A DNA stretch of 64,000 nucleotides from Bacteroidales bacterium (GCA_003249255.1 QKJP01000009.1:62001-126000), one strand, 5' to 3'. Counted from the stretch's first letter, positions 1 through 9,633 are shown. The notes: generated from the sequence alone by a model not told the origin. Program-made: numbers and translations.

Positions 1-242
1 TAGAAAAATTTCATGAAGCTGATTTCTTGCTTCACAACATATCCAAAGGCAGGATTATCATTATTCTTTCAATTTAAATGCTTTTTAAAGATAATTTTAG
101 CTCAAAAAATGGATCGTATTTACGTAAGGATAATGCGCAATTTTTCTCGTTTCATCTAAAAGATTTATCAATCGGTCAAAAGAAATAAGTCACAGTATCG
201 TAAGTTGATTAAATTTAAAACTTGAATAACGAATTAACCCTA

Positions 243-1727
243 ATGAAAAGTTTTAACGCTTTATTTAAAGAAGAGTCCATTTGGGGCGAACAAGAAGTTG
301 TTCGATTCAGATGGATACTTATCGCCTTGATCATGCTCTTTATAGGGCACATTTTCATATCCGGAGACACTGAACGTGGCTTTATTTCACTGGCCTTAGC
401 AAGCTTTTATATTTTCTACAATTCCATCATTAATTTCTTATTAAAAAAATTCGGGAATGCAGTTTGGATCAGATATGCATCATCCACTATTGACATCACT
501 GTTTTATCGATTCATATCTTTAATTATTCATTCTTCTTCCAACCCATTGCTGTAGTATCCGCAGCTTCCACATTTTTATATCCGGCTTTAATTCTTTTAT
601 CTGTCTTAAGATACGATGGAAAGCTAGTGATCTTTTCGACTTTATATGCCATTTTATGCTATAACATCATTTTTAGTCTTAGACTCAATGAAATCCCTCT
701 TGATCTTCAACAAAATATCCCATCTGCAAACTGGACCGGGCAATTCTATAAAAGTGCATATTTTATTATAATGGGCTATTTCCTATTCAGCATCCCCAAA
801 ATGATAAACCGTTTAGTCTATAAGCAAAGTATCATCTTAACAGACCGTAAAGAGGTTGAGTTAGACTTAGCACTAGAAAAACAGAAAAAAGAACTTGTTT
901 TTGATCAGTTGAAAAAAGAAAAAAGCTTGAATAATAAGCTGTCTGAACACCAGAAAACAATTGAAAAACAAAAAACTGATTTAGAGCATGCTATTTCTGT
1001 AAAAGATAAACTATTCAGCATCATAGGACACGATTTAAAATCCCCTTTCACGGCTCAAATTTCCATGATCAAATTAATTCTTTCAGACATTGATACATAT
1101 AGCAAAGAGGATTTTAAAAACGCTCTCACAGGCATTTTACATAGCTCAAATCAAGGGGTAGATTTATTAGAAAACATATTAGAATGGTCCAAACATCAAA
1201 ACCTAACCAACAATCTTAATTTAACTCCGGTTAGATTAAAGGCAATAGTAGATGAAACCCTTCTTCTCTTAAAGCAAAACATCGAACTAAAAAAATTAGC
1301 AACTTTAAACCTGGTAACGCCTGAAGTAATTGTTTATGGTGACAGTAACATGATTAAAACAATTATTAGAAATATTATTTCAAACTCCATCAAATACAAT
1401 CACAAAAATGGCCTTATTGAGATCTCAACTAAAAAAGAAGGTCAAGCCCAACTACTTTCAATAAGAGATGAAGGGGTAGGTATGAATCCTGAACAAATCG
1501 CTAAACTTTTTAATAACGACCAATTTATTTCAACTCCCGGAACTTTAAATGAACCCGGAACAGGATTGGGCTTATTCCTGTGTAAAGAGCTCGCAACCAA
1601 AAACAATGCCGACATAAAAGTAAATAGCATGCCGAATAAAGGGAGTACATTTACTCTTGTTTTTAATTCTACAACTGCAAATAAAAAGGAGAACTTAAAA
1701 AAGGAAGACTCGGTTATCGCCATGTAA
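243..1727 (+). CDS. Membrane-bound sensor histidine kinase (orphan)
   Basis: Predicted sensor kinase that autophosphorylates a histidine and passes the phosphate to an unlinked response regulator. The N-terminal 200 residues are hydrophobic, with about six membrane segments (roughly residues 20-45, 50-70, 80-95, 105-125, 130-150 and 170-190). A Lys/Glu-rich coiled coil follows (about 200-255), then the H-box IGHDLKSPF with its His near residue 263, and the HATPase boxes NIISNSIKYN, DEGVGM and GTGLGLFLC. No receiver domain is present and no regulator is adjacent. An in-frame TTG at 222 would add seven residues; I chose the ATG at 243 because nothing favours the rare start. The signal sensed is unknown. 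It is transcribed towards the tRNA on the other strand. Confidence 0.9.
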   Translation: MKSFNALFKEESIWGEQEVVRFRWILIALIMLFIGHIFISGDTERGFISLALASFYIFYNSIINFLLKKFGNAVWIRYASSTIDITVLSIHIFNYSFFFQPIAVVSAASTFLYPALILLSVLRYDGKLVIFSTLYAILCYNIIFSLRLNEIPLDLQQNIPSANWTGQFYKSAYFIIMGYFLFSIPKMINRLVYKQSIILTDRKEVELDLALEKQKKELVFDQLKKEKSLNNKLSEHQKTIEKQKTDLEHAISVKDKLFSIIGHDLKSPFTAQISMIKLILSDIDTYSKEDFKNALTGILHSSNQGVDLLENILEWSKHQNLTNNLNLTPVRLKAIVDETLLLLKQNIELKKLATLNLVTPEVIVYGDSNMIKTIIRNIISNSIKYNHKNGLIEISTKKEGQAQLLSIRDEGVGMNPEQIAKLFNNDQFISTPGTLNEPGTGLGLFLCKELATKNNADIKVNSMPNKGSTFTLVFNSTTANKKENLKKEDSVIAM

Positions 1728-1745
1728 AGCCTCCCCATAAGCATC

Positions 1746-1775
1746 AAAAAAAGGTTAGCCATTAAGACTAACCTT
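1746..1775 (-). terminator. Intrinsic terminator downstream of tRNA-Pro
   Basis: A perfect 8-bp stem (AAGGTTAG with CTAACCTT, 1751-1775) has a 9-nt loop. On the minus strand it is followed by a run of five or more T. It lies just beyond the 3' end of the tRNA, so it most likely ends that transcript. The plus strand has no T run after the stem. Confidence 0.75.
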
Positions 1776-1789
1776 CTAACATTAAACCG

Positions 1790-1864
1790 TCGGGATGACA
1801 GGATTTGAACCTGCGACCACTGGTCCCCCAGACCAGTACGCTAACCGGACTGCGCCACATCCCG
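1790..1864 (-). tRNA. tRNA-Pro (anticodon GGG)
   Basis: Read on the minus strand, this folds into a full cloverleaf. A 7-bp acceptor stem pairs CGGGATG with CATCCCG. The anticodon stem pairs CTGGT with ACCAG around the 7-nt loop CTGGGGG, which gives anticodon GGG (proline). The T arm contains GGTTCAAATCC. The discriminator base is A, and the CCA tail is not encoded. A minus-7 element lies just upstream and a terminator just downstream, so it looks like a single-gene transcript. Confidence 0.95.
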
Positions 1865-1877
1865 ATTTTTATAAGCG

Positions 1878-1885
1878 CAAATATA
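1878..1885 (-). promoter_or_regulatory. Bacteroidota minus-7 element of tRNA-Pro
   Basis: CAAATATA on the plus strand reads TATATTTG on the minus strand, matching the TAnnTTTG minus-7 consensus of the Bacteroidota primary sigma factor. It sits 14 bp before the tRNA 5' end. No clear minus-33 TTG is visible in the very AT-rich DNA upstream. Confidence 0.65.
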
Positions 1886-1902
1886 AAAATTATTATTTTA
1901 TC

Positions 1903-4900
1903 CTAGCATGGTAAAGTAAAATTAACTGTTGTTCCTTTACCGGGTTTGCTTTCTACCCATATACGACCCTTATGTTGTTGGATAAAATCATGACATAATA
2001 TTAAGCCTAAACCGGTACCTTTTTCACCATCCGTTCCCACTCGGCTTATATTCTTCTCACCTATACTAAATAATTTCTTTTTTAAGGATTCCGGCATACC
2101 TACACCATTATCTTTAACACTAACCTGGTAAGCATCAAAAACTTTTTCAACAACAATAATGATTTCACCTCCTTCACCGACGTATTTCACAGCATTACTC
2201 ATAACATTACGTAAAACTGTAGCTATCATATCCTTATCAAAACCCACCTGATAATCATGCTGAGCTACAAAACGAATCGATACTTTTTTCTTTTTGGCAG
2301 ATTGCTCACAAACTTCGATGGTATTATTTACAATTTCGTTGATTGATTGAAGCTTCGGATGAATACTAATTTCTTTTCGCTGAGACCTTGCCCACAGAAG
2401 TAAATCATCCAACAGTTTAAAAGTTTGTTCCGTTGAATACTTTAGATTATTTAGAAAGTTTTTCAATTCCACATCCGAGAAATCATCAAAATCAGACATA
2501 ACGATATCCAACAATGAAGTAGATGTGCCTAAAGGACCACGTAAATCATGTGCTATAATTGAAAAGAACCGATCTTTTGTTGCGTTAAGCTCTTTTAACT
2601 GCTGCCCTACCTTTTCCAGTTCTTCCTTTTGCGTTAAGAGTTTTAGGTTTTTTTCTGAAATTTCAACAGTTCGTTCATGAACTTTTTGATCCATGGTATG
2701 AAACAGCCTTGCATTCTCTAATGAAACAGCTAATTGTGAACTAAGTAGAGAGAGAGTAGTAACTCGCTGCTGAGTAAATACATCTGTAGAAAGATTATTT
2801 TCAAGGTATAATATTCCAATGTTTTTAGATTGATGAATGATGGGAAAGGTAATAATGGATTTAACATTATTCTTGATGATGTAAGGATCTTTCACAAAAT
2901 CCCCTTCTACATTCGCATTATTCAATAGCAGTAACCTTTCTGCTCTTTCAACATAACGAATCACAGAAGCAGGGACATATTTCTCCCATAACGGATACTG
3001 ATTCAATGAAATATTTAATCCATCATTCTTTACGACTCCAACAGCTTCCATTGACAATTGACCATTATCGGGCGAAACCAAAAATAAAACACCTTTTTGA
3101 GCACCTGCAAATTCAATAATTATTTTTATCGTCTTACTGATTAGTCGAGACAAAATAATTTCGCTTGAAATAGCCTGAGAAGCATCCAATACAGTAGATA
3201 ATTCGATGGAACTATCAAAATTTAACAAGGTATTTCCATCCCCTAATCCAACCTTGTCCAGTGAGTCATCTACACCAATTGAGATTCCTTTTTTGACAAT
3301 GCCATATTTCTCTTTTAAATAACTGGATTTAGAAACAGCACCCCATTTAAAATAAAACTCAATGGCTTTTTGGATTTGCAATATGCCACTTTCATGGGAA
3401 TTAAGTTTTAATAAATAAGCACCATACAGTTCACGACACAAAGCGACCATCTCAAAATGCTCTTCTTTTTCGGCAGATACTACTGCGGCATCAAAATTAA
3501 AAATCGCTTTTTTAGGATTTCCTTGTAATTTATATGCGATAGCTTTTATTAATAAATATTTAGCCTCAAAATTCTCAGGCGAATTCTGCGACCACTTTTT
3601 AAACTTTTTACACACCTGAAAAAGCTTAACTATCTTTACACTCTTTTCAAGTTTCGACTTCTCTTCAACCAGCTGGGCATGAATTAATGCTTCGTAAAAA
3701 TAAAAAACAGGCATCATGATAATACCGGCTGCAGCTTTTTTATACTTTCTACAAAGGTTGATATAGGAAAGGGCATCGGAAAATTTATCAAAACTAAATG
3801 CCAAAATGGCTTTATTTGCATACAATACAAATAAGGAAGTATCATCCTTCTCTGCTTGATGATAAGCGATCATTTCTTTTTCATCATAGCCTTTCCCTTT
3901 TAATATTGCGGGTTCGTCTCTCTCTTCGGTGAAATTTTCAATAAACTGCCTGGCAACTCCCAATTGACTATCTACAATTTCCTGATTATATCCCCTTAAG
4001 GAGTTATCAAACAACTTTATGCGCGACTTAATCTCTGAAAGCTTAACGCCTGAACGAACACTATAATTTACCCAAGCTACAGCTGCACTTTGCATCGTTT
4101 CAAAATCACCATCCTCTTGTGCTTTTTGATAACATACCATGAAATCATTTAAAACCAACCTTATAGGTTCTTTCCAAAACCTGACCCCTACATTATAAAT
4201 ATAATAGGCCTGTGACCAATGATGGGAAGACGGAACAAGGTTAAACAAATCCATCCCAATCCTGCCAAGTGTATAAGCTTTATCTATGTTGTTAAAAAAA
4301 GCGTTGATTAACAACGCAAATGTTGTAAAACCAACCGGTGTCACAGGTGTAATACCCTTTCTTAACCCATTTTGAATTAATCTGCAAATAACTATTACTA
4401 ACAAATAAGGATTAGAACGGTATAAGACACTGACCAATTGTCCCATTACCTCAGTTGATAATAAATACTTCTCATCAGAAGCTATGGGTAATTTATCGAT
4501 TCGTATGTTTTTAATCCCCAAAAGCAGCTTATATGTACGAATCAGTTCAATGAGAGTCTGTGCTATAGTAGGTTTTTGTGGGAATTTCAAACCTAATATT
4601 CGAAAAAGTTTTTGCGCTACGTGTATGGCTTTCTGAATCTGATTTTGAGAAATTAATGCATAAATTTCAATTTTAAAGATTTTGGCCTGATCCTCTACCT
4701 CGCTTACATTGACCTTCACAACATCAAGCAAACGGTACATTTCATCATAAGCCCCATTCAGGGCTGCTGCTTCAGCTGCTGCTAAATAAAGTCTTTTCGA
4801 AAGATCAAAATCCTCAGTCCATGAAAACTCAGCAAGTAGTTGAATTCCTTCTATTGCATAATGGTAAGAAATATCATAAGACCCTGAATCTAACGATTTA

Positions 4901-7140
4901 CGATAAGCACTCCAACATAACTCAGCCACTTCATTCTTTTCTTGCTCTCCTAATTCATCTTTTCCTATAAAAAAATGACGCAAAATTGAATACAAATCAT
5001 CTTTGTTTTCTTCATCGGATGCCATTTTTAAAAGGGATCGGCCAATGTGTAAATGCATGCTTTTCTTAACCGCAGTACTGATTCCCTCGTACACCAATAA
5101 GCGTATTTTATCATGCAAAAACTGAAAAGAATTGATTTTACCAATATTATCTGATGAAAAACCAACAATTAGGCGTTCATCTACAGCAGGCTTTAGCAAA
5201 GCGACAATTTCAAAATCCGGCTTTTGACAGATGATTTTTAACTCCTCTAATGAAAACCCCATACCAATACAAGAAGCGTAACCTAAAAGATCTTTGGTTT
5301 CCTGAGAGAGGTGAACATACTTATCTCCAATTAAATCAACTACATTTGAAGCTAACTTTTCTTTATGAATAGCCTGAAAATTAAATGTCCAAAGTCCTTT
5401 TTTGTAATCGAAGGTTGCATATTTTTGAGCATACAAACTTCCTAAAAACTCGATCAAAAAGAATGGATTCCCATTGGTTTTATAAACAAGTATTTTAGTC
5501 AACCGTTCACAATCTTCATCAGTACATTTATAAACATCCTGCACTAATTTAAAAATGGATGCATTATCTAAAATATCAATGTTTAAATGCTTGACCGCAT
5601 ACTCCTTGTTTTCATGAGGTGCTAATAAATGAGTTAACTCTATGCTTCTTTCTTCATCGCCGGTTCGGAGAGCTAATATCACTAAAAGAGATTCAATTTC
5701 GATATTTCCCAAAAGCGCTTCAACAAGTTCAATAGAACTATTATCAGCCCACTGTACATCGTCTAAGAACAAAACAAAAGGCTGGTTCTTTTTGGCAAAT
5801 ACACTGATAAATTTTGAAACGGTTATTAAGAAACGGTTATGTAAGTCGGAATTTGGAACGACTGTCATAGGCTTTTGCTTACCTATGATTAATTCCAACT
5901 CCGGAATGGCATTAACCATTAATTGAGCATTACCATCCAGTACTGCTTCTAATTCATGCCTAATCTTTAACAGCTCAGCTTTTCCTTCCTTCAGAAGGCT
6001 AGACACCATTCGTTTTAATGCTTCGAGTATGGCATTATAAGGAATGGTATCTTTTATAATTTCAAAACTTCCGGCGACAAAAGAGATATTAAAACCATGA
6101 TAATTTTTAAACATCTGGTTGACCAAGGCAGTTTTTCCTATACCCGATGACCCTTCTACAAAAACTAACTTTCGTCCACCTGCTTTAACGTCACTGAGGC
6201 AATCTGTTAAGACTTTTAATTCATTAGAGCGGGCATATAATTTGTGAGGAGTTCGAAACTCATTAGCAACATCTTTTTGTCCAAGAATTAGATTTGAGGT
6301 ATTTAAATTATTTAAAAGCGTATTATAATACGATTCTAAATCTGCAATTAAGCCATAAGTACTTTGATATCTTCTGTCAGGAGATTTTTCCTGAAGCTTC
6401 ATTATGATTGCAGATAAGAACTCAGACACATAAGAGTTTACATCCGATAATTCTTTGGGAACTTGAGCAATATGACAATGCATCCACTCCCGACTATTCG
6501 TGGCACTATAGGGTTTTATTCCTGTAAACAACTCATAGAAAACAATACCTAAAGAATAAAAATCACTACGCGTATCCACTAATCGATTTACGCGTCCGGT
6601 TTGTTCAGGAGATACGTATGCTAAAAAATCATCATTTAAGACTAAGGAATCGCTATTGGCAATTAAATCTAGCTCAGAAGACATTCCTAAGCCACAAATT
6701 TTAACCTCATTGTTTAAAGTCTCTATGATTATATTCTGTGGCCTAAGATCTCTGTGAATCATTCCGGCTTCATGCACTGCCGTAAGCGCTTTTGCAATTT
6801 TTATAGCAAGATCAAGTTTCTCAAGTATTTCTTCTTTGCTTTGAGTTCCATTGGCTTCTTGAATATAATCACTTAAAAAAACGGCATTATTATCTTCATA
6901 AACCAAATAATACCCTCCTTCAAATTGAGCCTGCATAATTGGCATAGCCACATATTCAGGATTTAAAATGGTTGCAACTTTCAATTCCTGCTCTAACAAG
7001 CGGATACATAAGGGGTTGACAAGTTCATCCGGCAACACTTTTAAGATTACAAACTTCCCATTTGCATCTATCGCTTTATAAACCTTGAAATTATTATTTT
7101 GAAACAGTTCTTTTGTTAGCTGATATCCATCTATAATCAT
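1903..7140 (-). CDS. Giant kinase-like / STAND ATPase / TPR / GAF / histidine kinase hybrid
   Basis: A very large signalling protein of about 1745 residues (numbering below is from an in-frame ATG at 7197). Domains in order: a Ser/Thr-kinase fold (about 20-300) with VAIK-type Lys53 and HRD 148-150; a STAND/AAA-type ATPase (about 315-700) with Walker A GSSGIGKT (349-356) and Walker B FVLFLDDVQWAD (474-485); a long helical TPR-like region (about 720-1330); a GAF domain (about 1345-1500); and a HisKA/HATPase module with the His in IAHDLRGPLG near 1550, then DNGVGMP and GTGLGLILC. It belongs to the trifunctional kinase/ATPase/sensor family best known in cyanobacteria. The kinase DFG motif reads GLG and the glycine loop is absent, so this domain may be inactive. 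I prefer the start at 7140, because the fold begins with IIDGYQL and the longer form overlaps the previous gene. It is the last gene of a leftward operon. Confidence 0.88.
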   Translation of the reverse strand: MIIDGYQLTKELFQNNNFKVYKAIDANGKFVILKVLPDELVNPLCIRLLEQELKVATILNPEYVAMPIMQAQFEGGYYLVYEDNNAVFLSDYIQEANGTQSKEEILEKLDLAIKIAKALTAVHEAGMIHRDLRPQNIIIETLNNEVKICGLGMSSELDLIANSDSLVLNDDFLAYVSPEQTGRVNRLVDTRSDFYSLGIVFYELFTGIKPYSATNSREWMHCHIAQVPKELSDVNSYVSEFLSAIIMKLQEKSPDRRYQSTYGLIADLESYYNTLLNNLNTSNLILGQKDVANEFRTPHKLYARSNELKVLTDCLSDVKAGGRKLVFVEGSSGIGKTALVNQMFKNYHGFNISFVAGSFEIIKDTIPYNAILEALKRMVSSLLKEGKAELLKIRHELEAVLDGNAQLMVNAIPELELIIGKQKPMTVVPNSDLHNRFLITVSKFISVFAKKNQPFVLFLDDVQWADNSSIELVEALLGNIEIESLLVILALRTGDEERSIELTHLLAPHENKEYAVKHLNIDILDNASIFKLVQDVYKCTDEDCERLTKILVYKTNGNPFFLIEFLGSLYAQKYATFDYKKGLWTFNFQAIHKEKLASNVVDLIGDKYVHLSQETKDLLGYASCIGMGFSLEELKIICQKPDFEIVALLKPAVDERLIVGFSSDNIGKINSFQFLHDKIRLLVYEGISTAVKKSMHLHIGRSLLKMASDEENKDDLYSILRHFFIGKDELGEQEKNEVAELCWSAYRKSLDSGSYDISYHYAIEGIQLLAEFSWTEDFDLSKRLYLAAAEAAALNGAYDEMYRLLDVVKVNVSEVEDQAKIFKIEIYALISQNQIQKAIHVAQKLFRILGLKFPQKPTIAQTLIELIRTYKLLLGIKNIRIDKLPIASDEKYLLSTEVMGQLVSVLYRSNPYLLVIVICRLIQNGLRKGITPVTPVGFTTFALLINAFFNNIDKAYTLGRIGMDLFNLVPSSHHWSQAYYIYNVGVRFWKEPIRLVLNDFMVCYQKAQEDGDFETMQSAAVAWVNYSVRSGVKLSEIKSRIKLFDNSLRGYNQEIVDSQLGVARQFIENFTEERDEPAILKGKGYDEKEMIAYHQAEKDDTSLFVLYANKAILAFSFDKFSDALSYINLCRKYKKAAAGIIMMPVFYFYEALIHAQLVEEKSKLEKSVKIVKLFQVCKKFKKWSQNSPENFEAKYLLIKAIAYKLQGNPKKAIFNFDAAVVSAEKEEHFEMVALCRELYGAYLLKLNSHESGILQIQKAIEFYFKWGAVSKSSYLKEKYGIVKKGISIGVDDSLDKVGLGDGNTLLNFDSSIELSTVLDASQAISSEIILSRLISKTIKIIIEFAGAQKGVLFLVSPDNGQLSMEAVGVVKNDGLNISLNQYPLWEKYVPASVIRYVERAERLLLLNNANVEGDFVKDPYIIKNNVKSIITFPIIHQSKNIGILYLENNLSTDVFTQQRVTTLSLLSSQLAVSLENARLFHTMDQKVHERTVEISEKNLKLLTQKEELEKVGQQLKELNATKDRFFSIIAHDLRGPLGTSTSLLDIVMSDFDDFSDVELKNFLNNLKYSTEQTFKLLDDLLLWARSQRKEISIHPKLQSINEIVNNTIEVCEQSAKKKKVSIRFVAQHDYQVGFDKDMIATVLRNVMSNAVKYVGEGGEIIIVVEKVFDAYQVSVKDNGVGMPESLKKKLFSIGEKNISRVGTDGEKGTGLGLILCHDFIQQHKGRIWVESKPGKGTTVNFTLPC

Positions 7141-7183
7141 AATCCTGCTACTATACTCAAATATGCACTTTAGAAGTAATTCA

Positions 7184-8338
7184 TTACTCTTTATCAAAAA
7201 TAGTTTTAATATTCAATAAATAGGCAAACCCAATCCACGCAACCCAATTATATATACCATAAGGTAAATAACCAAATATTCCTTCAATAGGCATTTCGAA
7301 TAAATAAAACTTTTCGACATAAGGAATACTATACACCCAATAACCTGGCACTATTGTAGAGAATGGGTCATGAATGGCAGAAAGATAATTTGCTCCTTCA
7401 TGAAGAATTCCAATTATAATTTCGCCTAAGGCAACCAGGGCTAAGGGCGTCCAGTTTCCTTCTTTTGCAACCGGCTTAAATGGGGTCCAAATACCCGCTA
7501 AATCCAAGGCAATACTAAGTACAATCACTGGTGATAGCCATAACATTGGGAATAAAATGTATGGAAAATAACTAATTGCAAATAAAGACGCAAGTGAAAC
7601 AATCAATATTATATACTGTACGTTTCGAGATAGGGATATACGAGGACCATAACTATAGCGTAAAGCCAATCCTTTAAAGGATTTTAACAGCATATACATT
7701 TCTAAAGCAAAGGGAACCAAGCATCCTCCTCCAATAAAAGCATATACATAAAATGCCCAAACAGAGATACGATTTCCTTCAGGGTAATACCAATTTAACT
7801 CGATAAAGAAACTCAAATATTCAAAAAAGCCCCACGCAAATGCTGAACATAAAATCATCCAAAGCATGTTCTTAGGTCTATCTTTAAGAATTGAAGTTCC
7901 GGTACGTTGTAACACCCAGCCATCTGTCATTAATACAATTCCCCAAATGATGGGTACATATCCACAATTTAAAACAAAAACAGCTGAGTTGATTGGTGTG
8001 AACAAAAACACTCCATCTACAATTGACATAATCATACCGAGCCAAAACCAAATTGGAAGTTTACCTTTATTTTGACTCTTCTCCTTTTGATTCGGCCGCT
8101 TAAAACCGAATATCCATGGATATAAATACAGTACAATCACAAATAAAATTGCCCCCGCTAAACCTATAAATACAGGCCAACTAAAGCCGGGTTTTGGAGA
8201 AATTTCAAGTGGGGGAAACTCAAAAAAGTCATTTGGAAATTGACCTTTATAATATATTAGACCTCCTAAAAGTGGAGCGGCAATTACTGAAAGTAACGAT
8301 AATAAAATTATTCTTTTCTGCTTATTCTTTTTACTCAT
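7184..8338 (-). CDS. Polytopic membrane protein of unknown function
   Basis: I do not recognise this family. The 384-residue protein is strongly hydrophobic, with roughly nine to ten predicted membrane segments, beginning at residues 9-30 and about 52-75. The rest are spread evenly to the C-terminus, with short polar loops rich in Trp, Tyr and Pro. It has no signal peptidase site and no soluble domain. It is the middle gene of a three-gene leftward operon. Its start overlaps the end of the upstream gene by 8 bp, and the giant hybrid kinase follows after about 43 bp. That coupling suggests it could supply a membrane anchor or sensed ligand for the kinase, but this is inference. Confidence 0.75.
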   Translation of the reverse strand: MSKKNKQKRIILLSLLSVIAAPLLGGLIYYKGQFPNDFFEFPPLEISPKPGFSWPVFIGLAGAILFVIVLYLYPWIFGFKRPNQKEKSQNKGKLPIWFWLGMIMSIVDGVFLFTPINSAVFVLNCGYVPIIWGIVLMTDGWVLQRTGTSILKDRPKNMLWMILCSAFAWGFFEYLSFFIELNWYYPEGNRISVWAFYVYAFIGGGCLVPFALEMYMLLKSFKGLALRYSYGPRISLSRNVQYIILIVSLASLFAISYFPYILFPMLWLSPVIVLSIALDLAGIWTPFKPVAKEGNWTPLALVALGEIIIGILHEGANYLSAIHDPFSTIVPGYWVYSIPYVEKFYLFEMPIEGIFGYLPYGIYNWVAWIGFAYLLNIKTIFDKE

Positions 8339-9458
8339 CTTTTGATTTAGTGTTAGTTTGTATTTGGTTTTGTATTCCGTTCTGCAACGCTTCTAAAAAA
8401 GCAATTAATATTTCATCTAAACATAACCTCTTATCATAATACCGAACCCATACCAAGAAGGCCAATAAATAGGAACGTATCTTTTTACTTCGTGTAAACA
8501 CATAAAATGCAGTCGTATTCCTTAATTGTTTCTTGTATTTTCTCAACCACTTTTTTTTGTTTTCAAAGCCTTTATTTTCGGATAATTTTAGACCAATTAA
8601 TTTACAAAATATAGAATAACGTTTATATACAGAAGATTTTGAATTTCCTTCATTTTTGTAATACTTCAACAATATATCACTAATACGCTGCCCATCATGT
8701 GTATTCAATTCGTACAGGGAAGGAATAACGATCGAATCAATATTACCTAGCATATCAGTCCCGGGACTAAAGGCATCTACAATATTTTGTTTTTCAAGTT
8801 CACTTAACGGCTTTTTATCTCGTAAATATTGGAAGAGAAATTCTCCAGCCGTGCTTGATAAATCACCAATCCATGTTGCACAAAATGCATTATTGCTGAC
8901 ATGGGGTACTAAAAAACTCAAACTCATGAGTTTTGATGGTAGGGGGGCAACTACCGCCGGATAATTACTTGCATCCATACCTGCCAAAACATGCCCTAAA
9001 TCGCAATAAAGCCCATCCGGCAACACATTTTCCTGATTATCATTTGAATAAATCACAGGAACCGTTCCCACGTTGGAATTCATCCAATCTCCAGGCTTCA
9101 CTACAACCTGTCGACGTATAAAATTAGATTCCATTTTTGATCCTGAACGATTCACCAGGGCATGAAGCTTGTGTGGATAAGTAGCTTGTTCATCAGATAC
9201 TAAGGTAACTTCATACCGGTTTGAGACATCTTTAGCCCCACGGATTAACTGGGTATTCCAACCATATATATCATAAAATATTTTTCTTAAATGACTCAAG
9301 ATAGTTTTAGTATCATTTTGTTGATTGACATAAAAATCTTCCTCATTACGAAGCAGTTCAATAAACTCAAAAAAACTTATGGCTGATTTCTTTTCTTCTG
9401 TAGGCGAAAAAAAAGTTTCTATGGGTTGATAAATTCCAGATTGAATAAAACGAGTCAT
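8331..9458 (-). CDS. Unrecognised soluble protein with DLGHVLAGMDA and ATWIGDL motifs
   Basis: First gene of the three-gene leftward operon that ends in the giant hybrid kinase. The 375-residue protein has no signal peptide or membrane segment. Its middle holds two motifs that look functional: DLGHVLAGMDA (153-163, with a His and two Asp) and ATWIGDL (194-200). The spacing and polarity resemble a conserved active site or metal site, but I cannot assign a family. The C-terminal third is basic, Lys-rich and helical. It ends in the overlap with the membrane protein gene, which points to translational coupling. The start is the only ATG near the beginning of the open frame. Confidence 0.7.
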   Translation of the reverse strand: MTRFIQSGIYQPIETFFSPTEEKKSAISFFEFIELLRNEEDFYVNQQNDTKTILSHLRKIFYDIYGWNTQLIRGAKDVSNRYEVTLVSDEQATYPHKLHALVNRSGSKMESNFIRRQVVVKPGDWMNSNVGTVPVIYSNDNQENVLPDGLYCDLGHVLAGMDASNYPAVVAPLPSKLMSLSFLVPHVSNNAFCATWIGDLSSTAGEFLFQYLRDKKPLSELEKQNIVDAFSPGTDMLGNIDSIVIPSLYELNTHDGQRISDILLKYYKNEGNSKSSVYKRYSIFCKLIGLKLSENKGFENKKKWLRKYKKQLRNTTAFYVFTRSKKIRSYLLAFLVWVRYYDKRLCLDEILIAFLEALQNGIQNQIQTNTKSKDE

Positions 9459-9633
9459 TGGGTTAGTTTTGGACTGACAAGAGCTAAAAATAGAAATTAT
9501 TTCCTTTCTTTCTCATCTAGATCAGTGCTTTTAAGCAATTTAGAATACATCCACGTTAGAGAAGGTCGCATTATTGATTAGCCTAGCTCCATTCAGTACA
9601 TTATCACTCAATAGTTCATGTTCAAAATATGTT

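Noticed and set aside
1790-1864. tRNA-Pro as an attachment site for a genomic island holding the 1903-9458 operon
   Set aside because: No integrase gene and no repeat of the tRNA 3' end is found in the window, and base composition does not change at the tRNA.
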